A model generated the notes under the pieces. That model was not told the origin of the DNA. It ran no database searches and worked only from the letters and a program-made list of their open reading frames with translations. Positions 16,221 through 25,434 of a stretch of 39,226 nt of DNA are shown one piece after another. The translations under genes were made by a program, and so were the position numbers. This stretch comes from Pseudomonadales bacterium (GTDB lineage Bacteria > Pseudomonadota > Gammaproteobacteria > Pseudomonadales > Alcanivoracaceae), in assembly GCA_022360555.1 (NCBI GenBank), contig JAKSCQ010000102.1, positions 1 to 39,226 of the forward strand, given 5' to 3'. Each line of letters starts with the position of its first letter. The stretch's first letter is position 1.

Positions 16221-17766
16221 TCAGGGCTGGACTCCCGCCCGCATTTACAATGTCTATCGTATTGCGATTGCCTGTGCGTTATTGCTATTGCACTACGGCC
16301 CCGGGCAGCCACTGATCGGCACTTTCCAGCCCCTGCTGTTTGAAGCCACTCTCTTTATCTACCTGGGACTGACGCTGGCCTCGACCACGCTGGACTTCCG
16401 TCCGCACCGACGCGCCTATCCCAACTGGGCCCAGCCAGCTTCGCTGATTTCCGATCTGGTTATGCTCACCCTGGTAGTGCATGCCAACGGCGGGCTGGAA
16501 GGCGGGCTGGCTGTCCTGCTGCTGGTCACGGTGGCCGCCGGGAATATTCTGCTGCGCGGCAGGATGGGCTTTCTGATCGCCGCCCTGGCCACCCTGGCCA
16601 TGATGTTCGAGCAGTTCTATTTTTCTATCCAGAGCCTGGCTGAATCGCCCTTTCTGCTTACCGAGTCCGGCCTGCTGGGTATCGCCTTCTTCATGGTGTC
16701 GCTGATCATCCAGCAGATTGCCCAGCGATTGCAGCACAGCGAGCGCATCGCTCAACGACAGCAGGTTGCCATTGAGCGGCTGGAAGCGCTTAACCAGCAA
16801 ATTGTCCAGCGCATGCGGACCGGGATTCTGGTCTTCGATGACAAGCAGCGGATCCTGATGGCCAACCATTCCGCCAACAACCTGTTTGGCTCCCCCATGC
16901 TGGGCAGCGAGCTGCCCCAGCCACTGACAGAGCGGTTCCGCCGCTGGCAGGACAACCCCCTGCTGCCACTCGAAACACTGCGGGTGTCGGAGCAATCCCC
17001 CGTGTTAAGCCCCCGGTTTGCCGCCCTGGAAACCGAGCATGAACAACTGACCCTGCTGTTTCTGGAAGACAGCGCCCGGGTCGCCCAGGAAGCCCAACAG
17101 ATGAACCTGGCCTCTCTGGGGCGCCTGTCCGCCACCCTGGCCCACGAAATCCGCAACCCGCTCAGCGCCATCAATCATGCCACCGACTTGCTGCTGGACG
17201 GCGACCCCGCCGAAGAGGACCGCCATCTGCTGGGGATCATTCGCAATCATGTGAGCCGGGTGAATGGCATCATCCACGATGTCCTCGATCTGTCCCGCCG
17301 GGGCAAGGGCCAGGCTGAACGGTTTACCCTGACCCCCTTCCTGGAAGAGCTCTGCGAACAATGGCAGTTGCGGGGCTACGGTCATGACCGCCTGTGCCGG
17401 CAATGCCTGACAGACGTGGAAGTCCGCTTCGACCGCAACCAGCTTACCCAGGTCATCGACAACCTGATCGGCAACGCTTTCAAGCACGGCGGCGATGCCA
17501 GCCAGGTGTTTCTGGAGTGTGGCCGTCATGCCAGCACCGACCTGCCCTGGCTGCGGGTGCGGGACAACGGCAAGGGCATCGATGCCGACACCGCCCGTTA
17601 CCTGTTTGAGCCCTTCTATACCACAGCCAGTGACGGTAACGGCCTGGGCCTGTATCTATGTCAGGAGTTATGCCAGGCAAACCAGGCCGCGCTGGATCTG
17701 GAGGACACCCCGAAAGGCGCCAGCTTTGTGATAACCTTTGCCCACCCACATCGACAATTTCAATAA
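16210..17766 (+). CDS. pilS: PilS, type IV pilus two-component sensor histidine kinase
   Basis: PilS is the membrane kinase that phosphorylates PilR to control pilin transcription; in Pseudomonas it senses pilin levels in the membrane. The 518-residue protein has about six transmembrane segments in residues 12-170, a PAS-like region (about 195-290), the dimerisation H-box with H312 (SATLAHEIRNPLSAINHAT), and an ATPase domain with N, G1 (RDNGKGID) and G2 (GNGLGLYLC) boxes near the C-terminus. It overlaps the preceding small gene by 11 bases and is followed 12 bases later by pilR. Confidence 0.95.
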   Translation: MTTNQGWTPARIYNVYRIAIACALLLLHYGPGQPLIGTFQPLLFEATLFIYLGLTLASTTLDFRPHRRAYPNWAQPASLISDLVMLTLVVHANGGLEGGLAVLLLVTVAAGNILLRGRMGFLIAALATLAMMFEQFYFSIQSLAESPFLLTESGLLGIAFFMVSLIIQQIAQRLQHSERIAQRQQVAIERLEALNQQIVQRMRTGILVFDDKQRILMANHSANNLFGSPMLGSELPQPLTERFRRWQDNPLLPLETLRVSEQSPVLSPRFAALETEHEQLTLLFLEDSARVAQEAQQMNLASLGRLSATLAHEIRNPLSAINHATDLLLDGDPAEEDRHLLGIIRNHVSRVNGIIHDVLDLSRRGKGQAERFTLTPFLEELCEQWQLRGYGHDRLCRQCLTDVEVRFDRNQLTQVIDNLIGNAFKHGGDASQVFLECGRHASTDLPWLRVRDNGKGIDADTARYLFEPFYTTASDGNGLGLYLCQELCQANQAALDLEDTPKGASFVITFAHPHRQFQ

Positions 17767-17778
17767 CATGATTTGCCT

Positions 17779-19152
17779 ATGAGTGCTGCAACCCCCCACG
17801 TTCTTGTCGTTGATGACGAAGCCGATCTTCGCGAGCTGCTGGTCATTACCCTGGGCCGCATGAAACTCAAGGCCAGTGCCGCGGAATCCCTGTCCGCAGC
17901 CAAGGCGGCTCTGAGCAACGGCATCTTTGACCTGTGCCTCACCGACATGAATCTCGGCGACGGCACCGGCCTGGACCTGCTGCGTTATATTGCCCAGCAC
18001 TGTCCGGATATGCCAACGGCGGTAATCACCGCCTATGGCAATATGGAAACCGCCACCGAGGCCATGAAGTTCGGCGCCTACGACTTCATCGCCAAACCGG
18101 TGGCCCTGGACCGCCTGCGACAACTGATCGAAGACGGGCTTGGCATTAGCGAGGCGGAAGAGTACCAGGAAGAAGCCGACAACCTGATTGGCGATGCCCC
18201 CAGCATGCAGGCCCTGAAGGCCCAAGTCCGTAAACTGGCCCGTAGCCAGGCCCCCATCTACATCAGTGGCGAATCCGGTAGCGGCAAGGAAAGGGTGGCT
18301 CGCCTCATTCATCATCTCGGCCCGAGACGGGAAAAACCCTTCGTGGCCGTCAACTGCGGTGCCATCCCCTCGGAATTGATGGAAAGCGAGTTTTTTGGCC
18401 ACCGCAAGGGCGCCTTCACTGGGGCCGTGGAAGACCGCAAAGGCCTTTTCCGGGAAGCGGATGGCGGCACCCTGTTTCTGGACGAAGTGGCCGACTTGCC
18501 CCTGCATATGCAGGTCAAGCTGCTGCGCGCCATTCAGGAAAAATCCGTTCGCCCGGTGGGTGAAGCCCGGGAGTTTCCGGTCAACCTGCGTATTCTCTGC
18601 GCCACCCACAAGGATCTGGCCAGGGAAATGACCGAAGGGCGTTTCCGGCAAGATCTGTTTTATCGGCTCAATGTGATCGAAGCCCATGTCCCACCGCTAC
18701 GGGAGCGCCAGGAAGACATCCCCACGCTGGTGGAACACATTCTTCATCGCCTGGGCAATGCCTGGGAAACCACTCCGCCTCCTGTCAGTCAGGGCGCCAT
18801 GACGGCTCTGCAACAGTATCCCTTCCCCGGCAACGTCCGGGAGCTGGAAAATACCTTGGAGCGGGCCATGACCCTATGCGATGGCAATGCCATCACCGAA
18901 GCCCACCTCAGCCTCCAGGCGCCACCCACGCCCCTTTCGGAACAACCTTCATCTTCAGGAGGAACGCAAGGCCGCCCCAGCCACCAGCCACTGGAAGACT
19001 ATCTGCAGGAGATCGAGAAGCAGGAGCTACTCAGGGCGCTGGATGCCACCCACTGGAACCGGACAGCCGCCGCCAAGAAGCTTGGCATGACATTCCGCTC
19101 CCTGCGTTACCGGCTCAAGAAGCTGGAACTGGACCGGGAAGAAAGCGAGTAA
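17779..19152 (+). CDS. pilR: PilR, sigma-54-dependent response regulator of type IV pili
   Basis: PilR activates sigma-54 transcription of the major pilin gene and other motility genes. The 457-residue NtrC-type protein has a receiver domain with phospho-acceptor D56 (LTDMNLGDGTG), an AAA+ domain with Walker A GESGSGKE, the sigma-54 contact loop GAFTGA and Walker B GGTLFLDEV, and a C-terminal Fis-type helix-turn-helix (NRTAAAKKLGMTFRSLRYRL). The ATG at 17779 is taken; a TTG two codons upstream is less likely. Its last 46 bases overlap the convergent gene at 19107. No pilA lies in this window. Confidence 0.95.
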   Translation: MSAATPHVLVVDDEADLRELLVITLGRMKLKASAAESLSAAKAALSNGIFDLCLTDMNLGDGTGLDLLRYIAQHCPDMPTAVITAYGNMETATEAMKFGAYDFIAKPVALDRLRQLIEDGLGISEAEEYQEEADNLIGDAPSMQALKAQVRKLARSQAPIYISGESGSGKERVARLIHHLGPRREKPFVAVNCGAIPSELMESEFFGHRKGAFTGAVEDRKGLFREADGGTLFLDEVADLPLHMQVKLLRAIQEKSVRPVGEAREFPVNLRILCATHKDLAREMTEGRFRQDLFYRLNVIEAHVPPLRERQEDIPTLVEHILHRLGNAWETTPPPVSQGAMTALQQYPFPGNVRELENTLERAMTLCDGNAITEAHLSLQAPPTPLSEQPSSSGGTQGRPSHQPLEDYLQEIEKQELLRALDATHWNRTAAAKKLGMTFRSLRYRLKKLELDREESE

Positions 19153-20189
19153 GGAGCCGGGTCAATAAACGGCGTTTCGCCACAGATAAGCTGGGCCAGT
19201 AGCTCTGCACTGGCAGGGGCGGAGACCAGACCATTGCGGTAGTGACCGCCGATAGCAAAAACCCCGGGAGCACCAGGAACCGGCCCAATGAGAGGGATAT
19301 GACTGTCATGTCCAGGCCGGCTGCCTGCCCAATGAAAATCTGCCCTTCGCTCGCGAGTCACAGGGACAAGCTCGTGAGCGATACGCTCCAGCAGATATCG
19401 GCCAGCCACCGTGGGGACCGTTGTCGCATCGCCAACACGCACTGTTGAGCCCACCAATGTATCCCCATTTTTGCGGGGGATCACATAGCCTTTGGATGTC
19501 AAAATAATGCGCGAGGGTGCCAGCCCCCCAAGGCGGTACAACAGCATCTCACCCTTGACGGGGTACACTGAAGAGTTCGCCAGCAATGACTGCATGCCGG
19601 CACCGGCCGCCAGGATCAGACTTTGAGCAGCTATCTTTTGATCCCCGAATCTTACAAGTGCTCCCCCTCCGCCAAGTGGCTCCCATCCCCTGACAAGCTC
19701 CTGCACAAACTGGACGCCTTGATCAACCAGATATTTCCGCAACCCTTTAAGCAGTCGCGGATTTCTTATCGAGCCAAGCTGAGGGCAAAACACCCCGTTC
19801 AGTCGCCGACTACCGAATGGCAGCGCCTGCCATTCCCACGCTCCTTTCCAGTCTTGCAGCCACTGCTCTGCAGCATCCCTGTCCCCTGAAACAACTTCCA
19901 TCCACATACCGGAACGGTTAAGTACATCAGCCCCCAGTAACTGCCGGCCCTGCAACCGCTCAGTCAATCGCTGATACCTATCGGTGGCCGTCTCGCACAA
20001 GGCATTCAACTCAGAAGGGTATCGCCATGGGAAAAGAGGACTAAGAATCCCCCCCCCAGCCCAAGAAGCAGGAGGATAGGCCGAGGTCTCAAGTATCAGA
20101 AACGACTTACCAGACCAGCCTCGATCCAATAACGCCAATGCTGACATTTGTCCAACAATGCCAGCACCAACAATCACACATCTCTTCAT
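19107..20189 (-). CDS. thiO: ThiO-like FAD-dependent glycine/D-amino-acid oxidase
   Basis: A 360-residue DAO-family flavoprotein with an N-terminal Rossmann motif VIVGAGIVGQ (GxGxxG at 8-13) and the C-terminal FAD motif GVFAIGGHYRNGLVSAPASA. ThiO oxidises glycine to iminoacetate for the thiazole of thiamine; substrate choice cannot be read from sequence, so another amino acid is possible. The gene sits between pilR and fimT, as in Pseudomonas. The C-terminal tail (SLSSRSSSSFLSR) is low-complexity and encoded antisense to the end of pilR over 46 bases. The ATG at 20189 has no strong binding site; an in-frame TTG at 20213 is an alternative. Confidence 0.8.
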   Translation of the reverse strand: MKRCVIVGAGIVGQMSALALLDRGWSGKSFLILETSAYPPASWAGGGILSPLFPWRYPSELNALCETATDRYQRLTERLQGRQLLGADVLNRSGMWMEVVSGDRDAAEQWLQDWKGAWEWQALPFGSRRLNGVFCPQLGSIRNPRLLKGLRKYLVDQGVQFVQELVRGWEPLGGGGALVRFGDQKIAAQSLILAAGAGMQSLLANSSVYPVKGEMLLYRLGGLAPSRIILTSKGYVIPRKNGDTLVGSTVRVGDATTVPTVAGRYLLERIAHELVPVTRERRADFHWAGSRPGHDSHIPLIGPVPGAPGVFAIGGHYRNGLVSAPASAELLAQLICGETPFIDPAPYSLSSRSSSSFLSR

Positions 20190-20281
20190 GAATTTGTCCG
20201 CAATTGCTTGCAAAGAACGTAGAACCTTTCCGATACCCAGCCATGGCGACAGGCAGAAAAATGGCGAGCAAAGGAGGCACC

Positions 20282-20776
20282 ATGCGCGGATTTACTCTAC
20301 TGGAGCTCATAACGACGCTGATTATCGCGACGATACTAACAATCTTCGCCAACAACATCACCAGAGACTATCTCCCCAAACAGAGAATCATTGCCAAACG
20401 CAACGAATTGGTGGGATTTCTTCAGCTCGCTCGTGCAGGGGCAATTCAGGGGAAAGGAAGTCTCATCTGTAGCCAGAAAAGCCAATGCCAGGGTTTTGAC
20501 GGAGGAGGGCTAATTGCATTTATCGACGCCAACAAAAACAAGAAGCATGATGACGGGGAGAAAGTCCTGGGTCGATTGACCCTGAGCAACGGCACAACCA
20601 TTTTCCGCAATGGCTGGGGGAAACAAAAATTTCTTTCGTACGATTCCATGGGCAGACTCCACTACCAGAATGGGCATTTCCTGATTTGCAATTCTGGCTA
20701 TGGAACTACCATCATCCTCAATTGGCGCGGCCGGGTTCGCTCAGGCAGCGACCCGGCACCAAATGAAGACTGCTAG
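20282..20776 (+). CDS. fimT: FimT, GspH/FimT-family minor pseudopilin
   Basis: A 164-residue type IV prepilin-like protein with a very short leader, cleaved as MRG|FTLLE, and Glu at mature position 5. The globular part contains FIDANKNKKHDDGEKVLG, a common FimT/GspH segment, and four Cys (63, 69, 136, 164). Near the C-terminus it has GRVR (150-153). In Legionella and Xanthomonas-type FimT a GRxR motif is reported to contact DNA during natural transformation, so a DNA-uptake role is possible. The start has a full AAAGGAGG site. It is transcribed toward pilE, with six bases between the two stop codons. Confidence 0.88.
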   Translation: MRGFTLLELITTLIIATILTIFANNITRDYLPKQRIIAKRNELVGFLQLARAGAIQGKGSLICSQKSQCQGFDGGGLIAFIDANKNKKHDDGEKVLGRLTLSNGTTIFRNGWGKQKFLSYDSMGRLHYQNGHFLICNSGYGTTIILNWRGRVRSGSDPAPNEDC

Positions 20777-20782
20777 CTGTAG

Positions 20783-21211
20783 TCAGTTCCAGCTTTTATC
20801 GGAGCCATAGGTACATCCCGTCTGATTGGTTTCGCTCCAGCAACTTTCCCCGTCACTGTTGAGCTTCATCGCGCCCGTATCCTTCATCATCGAATTAGTT
20901 TTGGGAACAGCAGTAATTTCATAGCTCTGTGAACCAGAAGGCAGCGGATCCTGATTCAAACTCACCGTATAAAATTCATTCGCCGCCAAGTTTGGGGCAA
21001 GAGCCGAAAGTTCGGCTCCCCCATAAGACAAATTTTGCGAACGGTATGTTTCCAGTGAGGAAGCCAACATCATGATGTCACCCTGGACTTCGGTGCGACG
21101 CGCGTTCTCCACGTAGTCCTGATACCTGGGATAGGCGATAGCCGCCAGTACAGAAATAATCACCATGACTATGATCAATTCAATCAGGGTGAAGCCTTTT
21201 AAACTATGCAT
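20783..21211 (-). CDS. pilE: PilE-like minor type IV pilin
   Basis: A 142-residue prepilin with leader MHSLKG|FTLIELIIVMVIISVL and Glu5 in the mature N-terminal helix. Residues 29-42 (RYQDYVENARRTEV) continue the helix into the globular head, and C124/C133 form the likely D-region disulfide. The family is the PilE minor pilin that, with PilV, W, X and FimU, makes the assembly-initiating tip complex. Its ATG overlaps the pilY1 stop (TAATG), so it is the last gene of the operon. No pilY2 lies between them, unlike P. aeruginosa. Confidence 0.9.
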   Translation of the reverse strand: MHSLKGFTLIELIIVMVIISVLAAIAYPRYQDYVENARRTEVQGDIMMLASSLETYRSQNLSYGGAELSALAPNLAANEFYTVSLNQDPLPSGSQSYEITAVPKTNSMMKDTGAMKLNSDGESCWSETNQTGCTYGSDKSWN

Positions 21212-24200
21212 TATGGATTACCCCCGGAATACTTCTGGATACGCTCATCCGCCTGCTCTTGGGATTCCAGTTCTCGCCACTGCCTCTTCTCAACCCCGCA
21301 AGCACTGATGGAATTACCGTTCACAATCGAGGTCCCGATGAGCACAGCATATTCAAAATCAGGGCAATCGTCTTTTCCTGGGCCTTCGCCACCACCTCCG
21401 CCATCATCAGGATCCTCCGGCTTGGAGGGAGGCAGAATAATTTGTGGTTTGGGTGGAATCCCCTGATTATCAATATCCTCAAATCGCTTATTGGGGTTAT
21501 CCACTTCACCATCATTATCCAAGTCCGCTGCGGGTGCACCGGTTCTGGCATCGATGATATAAGCTCGCCCGCCACCCGGAATGGATGCACAATCATTAAT
21601 CTTGGTGGTATCCGTCACAAAGGTAGTGAAGTACACCAAACCAAACAATGCCGTTGGTGCAGCCAACACCTTCTCCCCTTCTTCAAGGTCAATATAAAAC
21701 CCTTTCTCGCCATCCAGTTCAGCAGAATAATCATTGGTGACATCCAGCAAATCTGAATTCTTGATCACCGGCTGAGACTGATAGTTATCATAAAAGTGTG
21801 TCAGAGCCCCAAAGTCATCAACTGCATAGAAACGATCCTGGGTTTGCTCATCCATAGGATGAGGCCGAGCCCCCGAACCAACAAGCACTTGCAGGGTAGC
21901 CTTGCCTCCACGGTAACCAAGCTGAACAGCCGGAGGCGAGAAAAACCGGCGCTGATTTTTCTTGCCACTGCCATCACTGAGCCCCAGCTTCGCGATAACC
22001 TTCATACGCTCAACAACATCACCAGAATTGGATGCATCATTATTCAGGTCCACCCGAATAATCTGACCACCAAGGTCAACTGCGTAAAGGAAGTCAATGA
22101 CTTTGTCCAAATTGACATCAACAGAGGCGACTGATGCCGGAATAGACCACTTCAAATCACCGCCCTCGTGCTTCCAGATCACAGCCCCAGTCATGGCATT
22201 GATCAGGTAGATCGCATTACCCTCTTGGTCTGAATAACTGACATCAGTAGCATTATCGTGATCTTCAGAGCTATAGCCTCCACCGATAGCAAGTACCGGC
22301 ACCCGGTCTCCACCTATCTTAACAAAACCAAAGGTTGGGTCTGCCCAACTTTGACCCATATTTCCGAAATCACCTTCACCCCCCTTAAGCACCCACAATA
22401 TTTTCGGCTTTTCCGGATTGGTGTAATCGAGAGCATAATAGTTTTTCCCACCACGGCGCATTCCCCCGAACAAGTACACCTTGTCAGGAGCACTATCAGA
22501 AGCCCCTTGGCGCCACACCGTCCATGTTCCATCCAAACCATATGTCACTCGCCGATTTCCTGGCTGCTCAAGCTGAGGGTCAGCTTCACGGAAGGCTGTT
22601 TCCTCAAGGATTTCTTTGGGCATAAAGGCCGATAGTTCTTCACCGGTTTTCGCGTCAATGGCATGCAACATGCCATCATTAGTACTAACAAAAACCACAT
22701 TTTTCTGCTTATCAGCATCGGTCACAGCATCTTCATAACTACCATTAAAACCATAGTTCACCATGACAGGAATAGAGTGAAGTGGATCACCCCATGACTG
22801 CATCAAGGTTTCATGCATTTTCTGGTGCTTCTCATCACTTGCCGAAGCCGGCAACCCAAGATCTTCTTTGGCCACTTTGTTGTACTGGTCATAAAGCAGC
22901 AAAGAAGTCGCTGTCGCACTATCTGCAGTCTTGCTCCCACCGGTCGAAGGACTCGATGTAGCAACATAAAGTTTTCTAGTTTGCGGGCTCACTTTATTTC
23001 TAGCCCCACCTTGAGATACCTCTGGGCCATCCTGGATGGTATTCCACCAGCTTGATGCCGCATCTTTGAAGAAGCCGGTGTTAGGGTCCACGGCTTTCAA
23101 TCCGTTTTGGTCATAAATTGCCAACCCGTCACCATCACTTCCAAGGCGGTAGCGCTTGAGATTTCCATCCCAAACAGACGACGCATTGTTGGGCTTGAAT
23201 ACCGAATAGTAGGTCTGATCCAAAAACTCAAGCCGGCTCAGCTGGTTCACCGCAACACCGGGTGCCGCAATAGATGTATTGGATACAGTAAGGCTATTAA
23301 TAATATCCTGAAATACAGCTTCCAATTCAGTAGCATTCCTCGCAGAAGCGTACTGCCCATTGGAGATATGGGCCACACGGCGGAAATTTTCTTGCAGATC
23401 TGGAGGCACATCAAAACCAATCGAATGAGTTGTAATGGGCCCACCAAGCCCATTTTTAGTACCGTCAGCCAACCACTCGGACAATTGCATCTGACAATTA
23501 TAACTGCGATCATCCTGAGAACTCGCGCCGTTAGTACAAGAATTACGCCCCGTAATATCGGTAACGGAACTAAAATCCCCGTCATTGGTTGGCATACCAT
23601 CTGACAGCGTCACGATGTGATTCGAGGTACACGTTTTAGCGTATGGATATTTGGCGCTAGGTGACAAATACTGGCTTCGACTGCCATCCGTAAATTCTAC
23701 CGCATCAGAAAATGGGCGCGCATAATTTGGAGCATAACCCAACAAGTAGCGCGCCATTTCTGTATAACTTTCCATGGTTGGCGTACCGCCGTCCGCTGTC
23801 AGCTCGTTAACTTTCTCCTTCAACCTATCACGAACCCTTGGAATGAACGTGGCCGGGTCGGAGCTGAGCGCCTGAATCGACACATATGGCGCCGTAGCCG
23901 CACCGGATTCAGATGCATAGATTTGATAATCTCTGGAGCCGGTTCCATCCAACTGCACAAGCAAGCCAAAGTCGCTATTCTTCACCCAATCAGGGTCAGA
24001 GATAACCTCCTGCAACACTGCTGTAATATCAATTTTATGCCACTTCTTAAAATTACCGCCGATACTATGGACGGCTTTTTCATTTCCCAGTTCTTTCCCA
24101 GAAATATCATTTTTCTCAACCACAAACTCTGCGGTTGAACCTCCCACCATACCTCTCACCACAAAATCGCCACTGGTGGTACGATTAGTTCTACCTAACA

Positions 24201-25434
24201 CATGAAGGTATGCGGACTGGATCTGATCTGGAGCTCCAGCGCTGGCCCGACCGTCCAGGGACAGGCGCGGAAACCTTAGTGCCGCACCATAGTCACCAGC
24301 ACTGAAATCAAGGTAACGTTCCTCTAATTCCACTGTTCCGCCACTCAACTCAACCCCATCATCAAGTGGACTACCAATGTTTGCTGTTATACCACCACCA
24401 CAAGCCAACTCACTTGAATAATCTGGATCTGTCGGCGGCTTTGTAATTACTGGTTTCTTCGTGTGATCCCATTCAACTTTAAGAATGGCAGGATAGGCTG
24501 TACCGCTTTCATTGGTTTCAATTTCTCGTGTTGATGTATCACCTGGAATAGCATTTGTCATTGCCACAGCCAGATTATTTCCGCCACACCAAGCAACCCG
24601 GTTCACTGCATCTTGGACCATCTTGGTCACATCGATTTGGTATTTGCCAACATTTTGCCAATACTCAGTTACATCCTCCCTATAACCCATAACCCAGTTT
24701 CTGGAAATAATGTCATTTGTGGATGAAAACCTCTCTGATGAACTAACATCTTCATAACCCAGCTCAATACTGATCGGGGTTGAGCTCGATTCGTTGGCCT
24801 CAATCTCAATGTAAGCATTCTTTACTTCAGCATAGCGGGGCACATCCAGATCTTCGAAAACAAAACCAGTTTTCCCTCCATCCACTTTTTCATTGGGAAT
24901 ATCCATATCGTCTTCATATAGACTCCCTCTGCCATCGGCGTACTGATAACCATCACCGCTATCATGAACCACGGCACTCTCTACAGGGCCTTCATTGTCG
25001 ACTTCATCCAAGCCTCGTACTGGATAAATCAACCGCCCCCCCACATTGCTTTTATTGTATCTCCCCAGGCCAATGCGAGCATTAGGCCCCAATGAATCAA
25101 TCACTCTTCGCAAAGCAATTTGCAATTCGTTAATTTTCGAATTCTTATTTGTACAGGCATCATCGGTGCATACAGTATTTGACATGCTACCTGATGTATC
25201 CATAAGCAATACAATATTCACTGGGGCACGGCTATCACCATCCACCGTATTGAAATAAATATCCACATCTTCAGCATAAACTGGCGCCGCAAGAATACTC
25301 GCCAGAAAAACAGCAGGAAAAATCCACCGATTCGTGATTACACCCCCCTGGGCATGGTAACCCTTGGTCGCGTCACAATGCCGGACCAAGTTTGGCAAAA
25401 TGTTGTTCGTTAATTCTTTCCATGTTAAAGACAT
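21211..25434 (-). CDS. pilY1: PilY1, type IV pilus tip adhesin with N-terminal von Willebrand A domain; start disturbed by a G6 tract
   Basis: The tip-located PilY1/PilC adhesin needed for pilus assembly, surface sensing and attachment. A vWA domain follows the signal peptide, with MIDAS motif DTSGS (79-83 in the 1407-residue frame). The C-terminal third is the PilC beta-propeller (for example GMLHAIDAKTGEEL) with an acidic Ca-binding-like loop DLDNDGEVD (1304-1312) and a Pro/Gly-rich linker. The uninterrupted frame begins at ATG 25434, inside pilX, giving an odd 54-residue leader. The better start is ATG 25355, 17 bases after the pilX stop with AAGGG upstream, but it is one base out of frame at a G6 run (25343-25348). 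With G7 it would encode MPRGGVITNRWIFPAVFLAS and end the signal at VYA. Confidence 0.9.
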   Translation of the reverse strand: MSLTWKELTNNILPNLVRHCDATKGYHAQGGVITNRWIFPAVFLASILAAPVYAEDVDIYFNTVDGDSRAPVNIVLLMDTSGSMSNTVCTDDACTNKNSKINELQIALRRVIDSLGPNARIGLGRYNKSNVGGRLIYPVRGLDEVDNEGPVESAVVHDSGDGYQYADGRGSLYEDDMDIPNEKVDGGKTGFVFEDLDVPRYAEVKNAYIEIEANESSSTPISIELGYEDVSSSERFSSTNDIISRNWVMGYREDVTEYWQNVGKYQIDVTKMVQDAVNRVAWCGGNNLAVAMTNAIPGDTSTREIETNESGTAYPAILKVEWDHTKKPVITKPPTDPDYSSELACGGGITANIGSPLDDGVELSGGTVELEERYLDFSAGDYGAALRFPRLSLDGRASAGAPDQIQSAYLHVLGRTNRTTSGDFVVRGMVGGSTAEFVVEKNDISGKELGNEKAVHSIGGNFKKWHKIDITAVLQEVISDPDWVKNSDFGLLVQLDGTGSRDYQIYASESGAATAPYVSIQALSSDPATFIPRVRDRLKEKVNELTADGGTPTMESYTEMARYLLGYAPNYARPFSDAVEFTDGSRSQYLSPSAKYPYAKTCTSNHIVTLSDGMPTNDGDFSSVTDITGRNSCTNGASSQDDRSYNCQMQLSEWLADGTKNGLGGPITTHSIGFDVPPDLQENFRRVAHISNGQYASARNATELEAVFQDIINSLTVSNTSIAAPGVAVNQLSRLEFLDQTYYSVFKPNNASSVWDGNLKRYRLGSDGDGLAIYDQNGLKAVDPNTGFFKDAASSWWNTIQDGPEVSQGGARNKVSPQTRKLYVATSSPSTGGSKTADSATATSLLLYDQYNKVAKEDLGLPASASDEKHQKMHETLMQSWGDPLHSIPVMVNYGFNGSYEDAVTDADKQKNVVFVSTNDGMLHAIDAKTGEELSAFMPKEILEETAFREADPQLEQPGNRRVTYGLDGTWTVWRQGASDSAPDKVYLFGGMRRGGKNYYALDYTNPEKPKILWVLKGGEGDFGNMGQSWADPTFGFVKIGGDRVPVLAIGGGYSSEDHDNATDVSYSDQEGNAIYLINAMTGAVIWKHEGGDLKWSIPASVASVDVNLDKVIDFLYAVDLGGQIIRVDLNNDASNSGDVVERMKVIAKLGLSDGSGKKNQRRFFSPPAVQLGYRGGKATLQVLVGSGARPHPMDEQTQDRFYAVDDFGALTHFYDNYQSQPVIKNSDLLDVTNDYSAELDGEKGFYIDLEEGEKVLAAPTALFGLVYFTTFVTDTTKINDCASIPGGGRAYIIDARTGAPAADLDNDGEVDNPNKRFEDIDNQGIPPKPQIILPPSKPEDPDDGGGGGEGPGKDDCPDFEYAVLIGTSIVNGNSISACGVEKRQWRELESQEQADERIQKYSGGNP
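25343..25348 (-). repeat. G6 homopolymer at the pilY1 start
   Basis: Six C on the plus strand (G6 in the mRNA), four codon positions inside the best pilY1 start. In the present sequence ATG at 25355 reads MPRGV and stops at once. One extra G joins it to the signal peptide and whole adhesin frame. This may be a contingency tract or a base-count error. Confidence 0.55.
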
